Below are positions 6,931 through 15,071 of a stretch of DNA of 64,000 nucleotides, piece by piece (the first letter of the stretch is position 1; each line of letters begins with the position of its first letter). Position numbers and translations under genes: made by a program. The stretch comes from Streptomyces sp. CB09001. GTDB taxonomy: Bacteria > Actinomycetota > Actinomycetes > Streptomycetales > Streptomycetaceae. The notes beneath the pieces are model-generated. The model worked only from the letters and a program-made list of their open reading frames with translations, was not told the origin of the DNA and searched no databases. Location: assembly GCF_003369795.1 (NCBI RefSeq), contig NZ_CP026730.1, positions 5,075,001 through 5,139,000 of the forward strand, given 5' to 3'.

Positions 6931-8223
6931 ATGATGCGTACGCGTCCGCTGAAGGTGGCGCTGCTGGGCTGTGGAGTGGTCGGCTCAGAGGTGGCGCGCA
7001 TCATGACGACGCACGCCGCCGACCTCGCCGCCCGGATCGGGGCCCCGGTGGAGCTCGCGGGCGTCGCCGTACGACGGCCCGACAAGGTGCGGGAGGGGAT
7101 CGACCCGGCCCTCGTCACCACCGACGCCACCGCGCTCGTCAAGCGCGGGGACATCGACGTCGTGGTGGAGGTGATCGGGGGGATCGAGCCCGCGCGGACG
7201 CTCATCACCACCGCCTTCGCGCACGGCGCCTCCGTGGTCTCCGCCAACAAGGCGCTCATCGCCCAGGACGGCGCCGCCCTGCACGCCGCCGCCGACGAGC
7301 ACGGCAAGGACCTGTACTACGAGGCCGCCGTCGCCGGTGCCATCCCGCTGATCCGGCCGCTGCGCGAGTCCCTCGCCGGCGACAAGGTCAACCGGGTGCT
7401 CGGCATCGTCAACGGGACGACCAACTTCATCCTCGATGCCATGGACTCGACCGGGGCCGGGTACCAGGAGGCGCTGGACGAGGCGACCGCCCTCGGGTAC
7501 GCCGAGGCCGACCCGACCGCCGACGTCGAGGGCTTCGACGCCGCAGCCAAGGCCGCCATCCTCGCCGGGATCGCCTTCCACACGCGCGTGCGCCTCGACG
7601 ACGTCTACCGCGAGGGCATGACCGAGGTCACCGCCGCCGACTTCGCCTCCGCCAAGGAGATGGGCTGCACCATCAAGCTGCTCGCCATCTGCGAGCGGGC
7701 GGCGGACGGAGGATCGGTCACCGCGCGCGTGCATCCCGCGATGATCCCGCTCAGCCATCCGCTGGCCAATGTGCGCGAGGCGTACAACGCGGTCTTCGTC
7801 GAGTCCGACGCCGCCGGACAGCTCATGTTCTACGGGCCCGGCGCCGGCGGCTCGCCGACCGCGTCCGCCGTGCTCGGCGACCTGGTGGCCGTGTGCCGCA
7901 ACCGGCTGGGCGGAGCGACCGGACCCGGTGAGTCCGCGTACGCCGCCCTGCCCGTCTCCCCGATGGGCGACGTCGTCACGCGCTACCACATCAGCCTCGA
8001 CGTGGCCGACAAACCGGGCGTGCTCGCCCAGGTCGCGACCGTGTTCGCGGAGCACGGTGTCTCCATCGACACCGTGCGGCAGTCCGGCAAGGACGGCGAG
8101 GCATCCCTCGTCGTCGTCACCCATCGCGCGTCCGACGCCGCCCTCGGCGGTACGGTCGAGGCGCTGCGCAAGCTCGACACCGTGCGGGGTGTCGCCAGCA
8201 TCATGCGGGTTGAAGGAGAGTAA
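6931..8223 (+). CDS. hom: Homoserine dehydrogenase
   Basis: 430 aa. Reduces aspartate semialdehyde to homoserine, the branch point to threonine and methionine. The N-terminal Rossmann domain begins LKVALLGCGVVGSEV; the conserved catalytic region includes VNGTTNFILDAM and the PTADVEG segment. A C-terminal ACT domain (about 350-430, HISLDVADKPGVLAQVATVF) is the expected site of threonine feedback. Start at ATG 6931 with GAGG about 6 nt upstream; ATG 6934 is equally possible. The upstream in-frame GTG at 6883 lies inside the leader hairpin and is unlikely. thrC follows 6 nt after the stop. Confidence 0.96.
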   Translation: MMRTRPLKVALLGCGVVGSEVARIMTTHAADLAARIGAPVELAGVAVRRPDKVREGIDPALVTTDATALVKRGDIDVVVEVIGGIEPARTLITTAFAHGASVVSANKALIAQDGAALHAAADEHGKDLYYEAAVAGAIPLIRPLRESLAGDKVNRVLGIVNGTTNFILDAMDSTGAGYQEALDEATALGYAEADPTADVEGFDAAAKAAILAGIAFHTRVRLDDVYREGMTEVTAADFASAKEMGCTIKLLAICERAADGGSVTARVHPAMIPLSHPLANVREAYNAVFVESDAAGQLMFYGPGAGGSPTASAVLGDLVAVCRNRLGGATGPGESAYAALPVSPMGDVVTRYHISLDVADKPGVLAQVATVFAEHGVSIDTVRQSGKDGEASLVVVTHRASDAALGGTVEALRKLDTVRGVASIMRVEGE

Positions 8224-8229
8224 CCAGCA

Positions 8230-9288
8230 ATGACTCACCAGTGGCGCGGAATCATCGAGGAGTACCGGGACCGGCTGCCCGTCTCCGACAGCACGCCCGT
8301 CGTGACGCTCCGTGAGGGCGGCACCCCGCTCGTGCCCGCGCAGGTGCTCTCCGAGCGCACGGGCTGCGAGGTCCACCTCAAGGTCGAGGGGGCGAACCCG
8401 ACCGGGTCCTTCAAGGACCGCGGCATGACCATGGCCATCAGCAAGGCGAAGGAGGAGGGCGCGCAGGCCGTCATCTGCGCCTCCACCGGCAACACCTCCG
8501 CCTCGGCCGCCGCCTACGGTGTGCGCGCCGGCATGGTGTCCGCCGTGCTCGTGCCGCAGGGCAAGATCGCGCTCGGCAAGATGGGCCAGGCCCTCGTGCA
8601 CGGCGCGAAGATCCTCCAGGTCGACGGCAACTTCGACGACTGCCTCACGCTGGCCCGTGCGCTCAGCGACAACTACCCGGTGGCACTGGTCAATTCGGTC
8701 AACCCGGTGCGTATCGAGGGACAGAAGACGGCCGCCTTCGAGATCGTGGACATGCTCGGCGACGCGCCCGACATACATGTCCTTCCCGTGGGCAACGCGG
8801 GCAACATCACCGCGTACTGGAAGGGGTACCGGGAGTACGCCGCCGACGGCGTCAGCACCCGCAAGCCCCGCATGTGGGGGTTCCAGGCCTCCGGCTCCGC
8901 CCCGATCGTGCGCGGCGAGGTCGTCAAGGACCCCTCGACCATCGCCACCGCCATCCGGATCGGCAACCCCGCCTCGTGGGACTTCGCGCTCGCCGCGCGG
9001 GACGAGTCGGGCGGCGCCATCGACGAGGTGACGGACCGTGAGATCCTGCGCGCCTACCGGCTGTTGGCCTCCCAGGAGGGCGTCTTCGTGGAGCCCGCCT
9101 CCGCCGCGTCCGTGGCCGGCCTGCTCAAGGCCGCCGAGCAGGGCAAGGTCGACCCGGGGCAGCGCATCGTGTGCACCGTCACCGGCAACGGGCTGAAGGA
9201 CCCGGACTGGGCCGTCGCCGGCGCCCCGCAGCCGGTCACCGTTCCGGTCGACGCGGCGACGGCGGCCGAGCGGCTCGGGCTGGTCTGA
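8230..9288 (+). CDS. thrC: Threonine synthase
   Basis: 352 aa. PLP enzyme that turns O-phosphohomoserine into threonine. The PLP lysine is K62 in NPTGSFKDRGM; ASTGNTSASAAAY and the phosphate-binding PVGNAGN motif are also visible. It has a clear ribosome site (GGAGAG) overlapping the end of hom. The end is unusual: a 19-bp tandem duplication begins 19 bases before the last base of the stop region, so the final codons ERLGLV are repeated out of frame after the stop. thrB is not tightly linked; it follows after a 304-bp gap. Confidence 0.96.
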   Translation: MTHQWRGIIEEYRDRLPVSDSTPVVTLREGGTPLVPAQVLSERTGCEVHLKVEGANPTGSFKDRGMTMAISKAKEEGAQAVICASTGNTSASAAAYGVRAGMVSAVLVPQGKIALGKMGQALVHGAKILQVDGNFDDCLTLARALSDNYPVALVNSVNPVRIEGQKTAAFEIVDMLGDAPDIHVLPVGNAGNITAYWKGYREYAADGVSTRKPRMWGFQASGSAPIVRGEVVKDPSTIATAIRIGNPASWDFALAARDESGGAIDEVTDREILRAYRLLASQEGVFVEPASAASVAGLLKAAEQGKVDPGQRIVCTVTGNGLKDPDWAVAGAPQPVTVPVDAATAAERLGLV

Positions 9289-9305
9289 GCGGCTCGGGCT
9301 GGTCT
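9268..9305 (+). repeat. 19-bp perfect tandem duplication at the thrC stop
   Basis: GAGCGGCTCGGGCTGGTCT occurs at 9268-9286 and again at 9287-9305 with no gap. The TGA stop of thrC spans the junction. Confidence 0.95.
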
Positions 9306-9592
9306 GAGCGCCGCGCCGGTGAAAGGCGCCCGGCGCAGGAGGGCGTAGGCGACGCCCGGCCGGGAAAGTCACTTGCAGGGGGTGCACAGGGGGCTTACGA
9401 CACGCATCGTGCGCCTCCTGTGCGCCCTATGTCGCCACAGAACCTTCCTTCGATAGGCTGTACCTAACCCGCCTGCCGCATATGCCGCGGTACCGCGCCG
9501 TCTCCGCGGTCGCGCCCAGGGTTCTGTACGTCATCGTCGTCGTCATCGAATGTCATTCGACAGTCACGCAGCTCAAGGAGAGTCATCGAGCG
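9289..9592. other. Gap between thrC and thrB
   Basis: 304 bp. It holds the second copy of the thrC tandem repeat, a hairpin GGGCGT/ACGCCC (9341-9357) that may end the hom-thrC message, and a promoter-like TAGGCT (9454-9459) about 130 nt before thrB. This suggests thrB has its own promoter. No gene is seen. Confidence 0.5.
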
Positions 9593-10522
9593 ATGGCCGG
9601 TCCAGCGTTCCGCGCCGCCGCCGTCAGGGTGCGCGTCCCCGCCACCAGCGCCAATCTCGGTCCGGGCTTCGACGCCCTCGGCCTCGCGCTGGGTCTGTAC
9701 GACGACGTGGTCGTCCGGGTGGCCGACTCCGGGCTGCACATCGACATCGCGGGTGAGGGCAGCGAGACCCTGCCGCGCGACGAGCAGCACCTCCTCGTCC
9801 GTTCCCTGCGCACCGCCTTCGACCTGCTCGGCGGACAGCCGCGCGGCCTGGAGATCGTCTGCGCCAACCGCATTCCGCACGGCCGCGGCCTCGGCTCCTC
9901 CTCCGCCGCCATCTGCGCCGGCATCGTCGCCGCGCGCGCGGTGACCATAGGCGGCGAGGCCCGCCTCGACGACGCCGCGCTGCTCGACCTCGCCACCGAG
10001 ATCGAGGGCCACCCCGACAACGTGGCGGCCTGTCTCCTGGGCGGTTTCACCCTCTCCTGGATGGAGTCCGGCGCCGCCCGGGCGATCAGGATGGAGCCCT
10101 CCGATTCCATCGTTCCGGTGGTTTTCGTGCCCGGAAAGCCGGTACTGACCCAGACCGCGCGCGGACTGCTCCCGCGCAGCGTCCCGCACGTCGACGCCGC
10201 CGCCAACGCCGGCCGCGCCGCGCTGCTCGTCGAGGCCCTCACCCGGCGCCCCGAGCTGCTGCTGCCGGCCACCGAGGACCGCCTGCACCAGGAGTACCGC
10301 GCGCCGGCCATGCCGGAGAGCACGGCGCTCGTGGAGCGGCTGCGTGGCGACGGCATCCCCGCGGTGATCTCGGGTGCCGGACCCACGGTGATGGCACTGG
10401 CCGACGCCGACACGGCCGACAAGGTCGAGGCGCTGGCCGGAACGGACTGGGCGGCCAACCGGCTCGGCCTGGACCAGCAGGGCGCGACCGTCCTGCCCCT
10501 GGCGACCGCCAGCGACACCTGA
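9593..10522 (+). CDS. thrB: Homoserine kinase
   Basis: 309 aa. Phosphorylates homoserine to O-phosphohomoserine for ThrC. GHMP kinase: substrate motif VPATSANLGPGFDALGLAL at the N-terminus, ATP-binding PHGRGLGSSSAAICAG (about residues 95-110), and a C-terminal VISGAGPTVMAL loop. ATG 9593 has AAGGAGA 10 nt upstream. The frame continues upstream, but that part (VLYVIVVVIECH) is not family-like. Confidence 0.95.
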   Translation: MAGPAFRAAAVRVRVPATSANLGPGFDALGLALGLYDDVVVRVADSGLHIDIAGEGSETLPRDEQHLLVRSLRTAFDLLGGQPRGLEIVCANRIPHGRGLGSSSAAICAGIVAARAVTIGGEARLDDAALLDLATEIEGHPDNVAACLLGGFTLSWMESGAARAIRMEPSDSIVPVVFVPGKPVLTQTARGLLPRSVPHVDAAANAGRAALLVEALTRRPELLLPATEDRLHQEYRAPAMPESTALVERLRGDGIPAVISGAGPTVMALADADTADKVEALAGTDWAANRLGLDQQGATVLPLATASDT

Positions 10523-10951
10523 CGCGGACGGTTGCCGGATTTCGAGAGGGGGAATGTTTGTTGGATCCGGTAGTGTTAACCTCAAGTCTGCACCCGACCC
10601 CACCATGGCGAGGTGCCTCGTGTCCCCGTCCGGGACAGACATTCTTCCGGGAGCCCCCCAAGCCGCATTCTGCAGTGGATGTCGTACGTGATCAGTGCGA
10701 CCGACACGGGCATTGAGCGGCCCACCGGTGGGGGTTACCCCCTCTGGGGGAGTTTCGGAACCGGTGCGACCACGCCGCATGACACAGACACCGGGTGCCA
10801 CGGCTAGGGGAAGCGCCATCACCAGATATCTCTTCCGCCGTTCAGGCGGACCACCGCCCCGGCACGGTTCACACAGCAAGGACCGAAGCCGGACAGCACA
10901 ACCGGTCGCCGAGCCAGACAGGCCGACGTCCGCTCCAGGGAAGGACCCTTC
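10523..10951. other. Long 5' leader region of rho
   Basis: 429 bp. Promoter-like sequence (TGTTTG, 16 nt, TAACCT) lies near 10552-10579. Several small hairpins follow: GAGG/CCTC (10610-10619), TGTCCC/GGGACA (10621-10637) and CCGCC/GGCGG near 10836-10850. An open frame from ATG 10779 ends in a TGA that overlaps the rho GTG (GTGA). Its codon choice (ACA, AGA, TAT, GGA) is unlike Streptomyces genes, so I do not call it coding. A long structured leader fits autogenous control of rho, known in other bacteria; here it is inference. Confidence 0.5.
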
Positions 10952-13096
10952 GTGAGCGACACCACCGATCTGATGGGCGCACGTGTCGAGGAGACCGCTG
11001 CCGCGCCCGCCACGGACGCCTCCGCGCCTGCCACCGGTGCCGGCTCCCGGCGGCGCCGCGGTACCGGCCTCGAGGGCATGGTGCTGGCCGAGCTGCAGCA
11101 GGTCGCATCCGGCCTCGGCATCAGGGGCACCGCGCGTATGCGCAAGAGCCAGCTGATCGAGGTCATCAAGGAGGCGCAGGCCGCGGGGGGTGCCCCCGCC
11201 AAGGCCGCGCCCGCCGCCGCGGACACCGCCGGCGAGACCAAGCCGAAGCGCCGCAGCACCTCCCGGACCCGTACGGGCGACGAGGCACCCGGCGAGAAGG
11301 CGGAGAAGGCCGGCAAGGCCGACAAGAAGGCGGACAAGGCGGCCGCCGACCAGGCCGCCGACCAGCAGCAGATCGAGATCCCCGGTCAGCCGTCCCCCAA
11401 GGTCAACGCCTCGGCCGAGCAGGCCGCCCCCGCCGCCGACGCCCCCTCCGAGCGCCGTCGTCGCCGGGCCACCTCCGACGCGGGCAGCCCGTCCGCCACC
11501 GACACGACGGTGGCCGTCGAGACCCGCGCCGAGCCGAAGGCCGACACGTCGGCCCCGCAGCAGTCGCAGCAGCAGACGCAGGGCCACCAGCAGGGCCAGG
11601 CCGACGGCGAGGGCGACGGCCGCCGCCGCGACCGCCGTGACCGCGGTGACCGTGGCGACCGCGGTGACCGTGGCGACCGCGGTGACCGTGGCGACCGCGG
11701 TGACCGTGGCGACCGCGGTGACCGTGGTGACCGCGGCGGCCGCGACCGGCGCAACAAGGGCGACGACCAGCAGACCCAGGGCGGCGGTCGCCAGGACCGT
11801 CAGCAGCAGGGCGGCGGCGGACGCCAGGACCGTCAGCAGCACGACGACGGTTACGACGACGACGGCAGCGGCCGCCGCGGCCGCCGCGGGCGCTACCGGG
11901 ACCGCCGGGGCCGTCGCGGGCGCGACGAGATCCAGGAGCCGCAGATCAACGAGGACGACGTCCTCATCCCGGTCGCCGGCATCCTCGACATCCTCGACAA
12001 CTACGCGTTCATCCGGACCTCCGGCTACCTGCCCGGCCCCAACGACGTGTACGTCTCCCTGGCCCAGGTCCGCAAGAACGGCCTGCGCAAGGGCGACCAC
12101 ATCACCGGTGCCGTGCGCCAGCCCAAGGACGGCGAGCGCCGCGAGAAGTTCAACGCGCTCGTCCGCCTGGACTCCCAGAACGGCATGGCGCCCGAATCCG
12201 GGCGCGGACGGCCGGAGTTCAACAAGCTGACGCCGCTGTACCCGCAGGACCGCCTCCGCCTGGAGACGGACCCGGGCGTCCTCACCACCCGCATCATCGA
12301 CCTGGTCGCGCCGATCGGTAAGGGCCAGCGCGGTCTGATCGTGGCCCCGCCGAAGACCGGCAAGACCATGATCATGCAGGCGATCGCCAACGCGATCACG
12401 CACAACAACCCCGAGTGCCACCTGATGGTCGTCCTGGTCGACGAGCGTCCCGAAGAGGTCACCGACATGCAGCGGTCGGTGAAGGGCGAGGTCATCTCCT
12501 CGACCTTCGACCGCCCGGCCGAGGACCACACCACGGTCGCCGAGCTGGCCATCGAGCGCGCCAAGCGCCTGGTGGAGCTGGGTCACGACGTCGTCGTGCT
12601 GCTCGACTCGATCACGCGTCTGGGCCGTGCGTACAACCTCGCCGCCCCGGCCTCCGGCCGCATCCTGTCCGGTGGTGTCGACTCGACCGCCCTGTACCCG
12701 CCGAAGCGCTTCTTCGGTGCGGCCCGCAACATCGAGGACGGCGGCTCGCTGACCATCCTCGCCACCGCCCTGGTGGACACCGGGTCCCGCATGGACGAGG
12801 TCATCTTCGAGGAGTTCAAGGGCACCGGCAACGCCGAGCTCAAGCTCGACCGGAAGCTCGCCGACAAGCGCATCTTCCCGGCGGTGGACGTGGACGCGTC
12901 CGGCACCCGCAAGGAAGAGATCCTGCTCGGCAGCGACGAGCTCGCCATCACCTGGAAGCTGCGCCGCGTGCTGCACGCGCTCGACCAGCAGCAGGCGATC
13001 GAACTGCTCCTCGACAAGATGAAGCAGACGAAGTCGAACGCCGAGTTCCTGATGCAGATCCAGAAGACGACCCCGACGCCCGGCAACGGCGACTGA
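10952..13096 (+). CDS. rho: Transcription termination factor Rho
   Basis: 714 aa, against about 420 in E. coli. Domains: a SAP-like N-terminal helix pair (about 40-75, LAELQQVASGLGIRGTARMR), a low-complexity insertion (about 75-330) rich in Lys/Ala then Arg/Asp/Gly, the cold-shock-like primary RNA-binding domain (about 335-410, VLIPVAGILDILDNYAFIRT), and the hexameric helicase core with Walker A APPKTGKT (about 465-472) and Walker B VVVLLDSITRLGRAYN. The insertion contains five 18-bp repeats coding DRGDRG. Large charged insertions between these domains are typical of actinobacterial Rho and add RNA-binding capacity. GTG start with AAGGA 6 nt upstream. The gene is monocistronic with a strong terminator. 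Confidence 0.97.
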   Translation: MSDTTDLMGARVEETAAAPATDASAPATGAGSRRRRGTGLEGMVLAELQQVASGLGIRGTARMRKSQLIEVIKEAQAAGGAPAKAAPAAADTAGETKPKRRSTSRTRTGDEAPGEKAEKAGKADKKADKAAADQAADQQQIEIPGQPSPKVNASAEQAAPAADAPSERRRRRATSDAGSPSATDTTVAVETRAEPKADTSAPQQSQQQTQGHQQGQADGEGDGRRRDRRDRGDRGDRGDRGDRGDRGDRGDRGDRGDRGDRGGRDRRNKGDDQQTQGGGRQDRQQQGGGGRQDRQQHDDGYDDDGSGRRGRRGRYRDRRGRRGRDEIQEPQINEDDVLIPVAGILDILDNYAFIRTSGYLPGPNDVYVSLAQVRKNGLRKGDHITGAVRQPKDGERREKFNALVRLDSQNGMAPESGRGRPEFNKLTPLYPQDRLRLETDPGVLTTRIIDLVAPIGKGQRGLIVAPPKTGKTMIMQAIANAITHNNPECHLMVVLVDERPEEVTDMQRSVKGEVISSTFDRPAEDHTTVAELAIERAKRLVELGHDVVVLLDSITRLGRAYNLAAPASGRILSGGVDSTALYPPKRFFGAARNIEDGGSLTILATALVDTGSRMDEVIFEEFKGTGNAELKLDRKLADKRIFPAVDVDASGTRKEEILLGSDELAITWKLRRVLHALDQQQAIELLLDKMKQTKSNAEFLMQIQKTTPTPGNGD
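11639..11728 (+). repeat. Five 18-bp tandem repeats inside rho
   Basis: The unit GACCGCGGTGACCGTGGC is repeated at 11639, 11657, 11675, 11693 and 11711 (the last copy ends in T). It codes (DRG)n at residues 230-259. The copies are nearly identical at DNA level, so copy number is likely to vary between strains. Confidence 0.95.
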
Positions 13097-13459
13097 GTCT
13101 CCGCCGCGCACAACAGGGGCCGCCTCCGCCACGGGGGCGGCCCCTTCGTCATGGGCCCGTGCCGGTGCCCGCGGCCGCCACCTGCGACCTTCGCCACACG
13201 GACCGGCCCGGACAGCGTCCCGTCGGGTCCGGGCCGGTGCCCGCGGATGCCCAGGTCAGGAAGGCGGAGCAGCGCAGGTCGAACACGCTCAGTCACCTTT
13301 TCCGCACCCGTTCGCCACAGACCGTTGTGCAACCCTGTCCCGAGTTCCGCCGTCTGAGCTACGGAGGGACCATGGTGAGGTACCGGCGCCGACCACCGGA
13401 GCCGACCGATCCGACCCTGAGCGCAGGGGGTAACCGACCGGACGAACACCGAGGAGCCC
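13097..13459. other. Gap between rho and the LCP gene
   Basis: 363 bp. Apart from the rho terminator at 13116-13144 it holds the promoter region of the LCP gene, without hexamers I would defend. No gene is seen. Confidence 0.5.
13116..13144 (+). terminator. Terminator of rho
   Basis: GGGGCCGCC (13116-13124) pairs with GGCGGCCCC (13136-13144), followed by TTCGTC. It starts 20 nt after the stop codon. Confidence 0.8.
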
Positions 13460-14614
13460 ATGTCCGCCGAGAGCACGCCGGATCCCGCGATACCCGGCCC
13501 CGGCCAGTCCCGCACCCCCGGCCCAGGCCCCGGCCGCCGGGGCAAGGGCCGCCGCCGCAAGCCCACGGCCAAGCGGCGCAAGGCCCTGCTCGTCGCGGCC
13601 TGGAGCGCCGCGGGCATCGTGGTCCTCGGCGGCACCGGAGCCGGAGTCCTGTACTTCAAGCTCAACGGCAACCTCACGAGCGTCGACATCGACCAGGCGC
13701 TCGGCGCCGACCGGCCCGAGAAGGCCGACAACGGCTCGGAGAACATCCTGGTCCTGGGCTCCGACACCCGCTCCGGCGGCAACAAGAAGCTCGGCGGCGG
13801 CACCGACGACGGCACCGCCCGCTCGGACACGGCGATGATCGTGCACGTCTACAAGGGCCACAAGAAGGCCGGCGTGGTCTCCATCCCGCGCGACACCCTC
13901 GTCGACCGCCCCGACTGCACCGACACCGACGGCGGCGAACACCCCGCCGCCGACGGCGTGATGTTCAACTCCGCCTACTCCACCGGCGGCGCCGCCTGCG
14001 CCGTGAAGACCGTCGAGTCCATCAGCGGCCTGCGCATGGACCACTACCTGGAGGTCGACTTCAGCGGCTTCCAGAACCTCATCGACGACCTCGGCGGCGT
14101 CCAGGTCACCACCAGCGAGGACATCAAGGACCCCGACAGCCACCTCGACCTCACGGCCGGCACCCACCGGCTCGACGGCGAGCAGGCCCTCGGCCTGGTC
14201 CGCACCCGGCACGGCGTCGGCGACGGCTCCGACCTCGGCCGCATCCAGCTCCAGCAGGCCTTCGTCAAGGCCCTCGTCCACCAGGTCGAGGACATCGGCC
14301 TGCTCGGCAACCCCAAGAAGCTGTACGACATCGCCGACACCGCCACCAAGACCGTGACCACCGACTCCGACCTGGGCTCGGTGAACTCCCTGATGTCCTT
14401 CGCCGGCGGCCTCAAGGGCATCGGCCCGGACAAGATGCACATGGTCACCATGCCGGTGATCTACGACCCCGCCGACGCCAACCGCGTCCTGGTGGAGAAG
14501 GACAAGGCCCAGCAGGTCTGGACGGCCCTGAAGAACGACCGTCCGATCCCGGCGTCGGCCACGCAGGGCACGGCCACCGGTGAGGCCAAGGGCGTCGTCA
14601 ACACCGGGGAATAG
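13460..14614 (+). CDS. LytR-CpsA-Psr family cell-wall ligase
   Basis: 384 aa. A basic Pro/Gly-rich cytoplasmic lead (1-40) is followed by one transmembrane helix (about 41-68) and an extracellular LCP domain. LCP signatures: ENILVLGSDTR, the RSDTAMIVHV segment, VSIPRDTLVD, the substrate-binding FSGFQNLIDDLGG and LVRTRHGVGDGSDLGRIQLQ with the conserved Arg residues. LCP proteins move polymers such as teichoic or teichuronic acids from undecaprenyl phosphate onto peptidoglycan outside the membrane. The start has GAGGAG 4 nt upstream. The WecA-like gene at 19991 could supply lipid-linked substrates (inference). Confidence 0.93.
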   Translation: MSAESTPDPAIPGPGQSRTPGPGPGRRGKGRRRKPTAKRRKALLVAAWSAAGIVVLGGTGAGVLYFKLNGNLTSVDIDQALGADRPEKADNGSENILVLGSDTRSGGNKKLGGGTDDGTARSDTAMIVHVYKGHKKAGVVSIPRDTLVDRPDCTDTDGGEHPAADGVMFNSAYSTGGAACAVKTVESISGLRMDHYLEVDFSGFQNLIDDLGGVQVTTSEDIKDPDSHLDLTAGTHRLDGEQALGLVRTRHGVGDGSDLGRIQLQQAFVKALVHQVEDIGLLGNPKKLYDIADTATKTVTTDSDLGSVNSLMSFAGGLKGIGPDKMHMVTMPVIYDPADANRVLVEKDKAQQVWTALKNDRPIPASATQGTATGEAKGVVNTGE

Positions 14615-14639
14615 ATCACCCCGCACCCCGGTTTTGGGG

Positions 14640-14738
14640 GATGGCGCCAGTCCTGGCAGACTGGTACGTCGGCTCCGGTTCACGCTCCCGCATCCCGCGG
14701 CTGCGACCCGGCGCCCTCCCGGAACACTAGGAGACACC
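14640..14738 (+). promoter_or_regulatory. Candidate leader RNA of rpmE
   Basis: The roughly 100-nt region before rpmE contains a CCGC/GCGG hairpin (about 14693-14705), GC-rich complementary segments and the ribosome site AGGAGA. Ribosomal-protein L31 leaders have been described in Actinobacteria, and this position fits one. I could not match a consensus by eye. Confidence 0.3.
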
Positions 14739-14963
14739 TTGAAGCGCGACATCCACCCCGAGTACGTCGAGACGCAGGTCAGCTGCACCTGTGGCGCGTC
14801 GTTCACCACTCGCAGCACCATCCAGTCCGGCACCATCCGGGCCGAGGTCTGCTCCGAGTGCCACCCGTTCTACACGGGCAAGCAGAAGATCCTCGACACC
14901 GGTGGCCGCGTGGCCCGCTTCGAGGCCCGGTTCGGCAAGGCTTCCGCCGGCTCCAAGAAGTAG
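14739..14963 (+). CDS. rpmE: 50S ribosomal protein L31, zinc-binding form
   Basis: 74 aa, normal length. Cys residues in SCTCGASF and CSECHPFYTGKQK form the zinc ribbon, so this is the C+ paralogue, which is replaced by a zinc-free L31 under zinc starvation in Streptomyces (known for the family). The start is TTG at 14739 with AGGAGA 4 nt upstream. A longer reading frame upstream has no support. Confidence 0.96.
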   Translation: MKRDIHPEYVETQVSCTCGASFTTRSTIQSGTIRAEVCSECHPFYTGKQKILDTGGRVARFEARFGKASAGSKK

Positions 14964-14975
14964 CGAGCCTCCAAT

Positions 14976-15028
14976 CGCCGGTCCACGGCCGCATCCCCTC
15001 CCCGGGGAGCGCCGGGACCGGCGTTTTT
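14976..15028 (+). terminator. Intrinsic terminator of rpmE
   Basis: CGCCGGTCC (14976-14984) pairs with GGACCGGCG (15015-15023) and is followed directly by TTTTT. This is the clearest classical terminator in the window. Confidence 0.88.
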
Positions 15029-15071
15029 GGTCGCCCGCCTTCCCCTTCCCAAGCAGTAGCAGGAGCCCAAG

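Noticed and set aside
10779..10955. 58-codon gene upstream of rho
   Set aside because: Codons such as AGA, TAT and ACA are atypical, and there is no Shine-Dalgarno. Kept only as a possible regulatory frame.
11639..11728. CRISPR-like regular repeats
   Set aside because: Repeats are contiguous with no spacers and are in frame within rho.
9464..13132. 1222-codon open frame antisense to thrB and rho
   Set aside because: Runs across two well-established genes and their gap with Gly/Arg/Val-rich nonsense; no family features.
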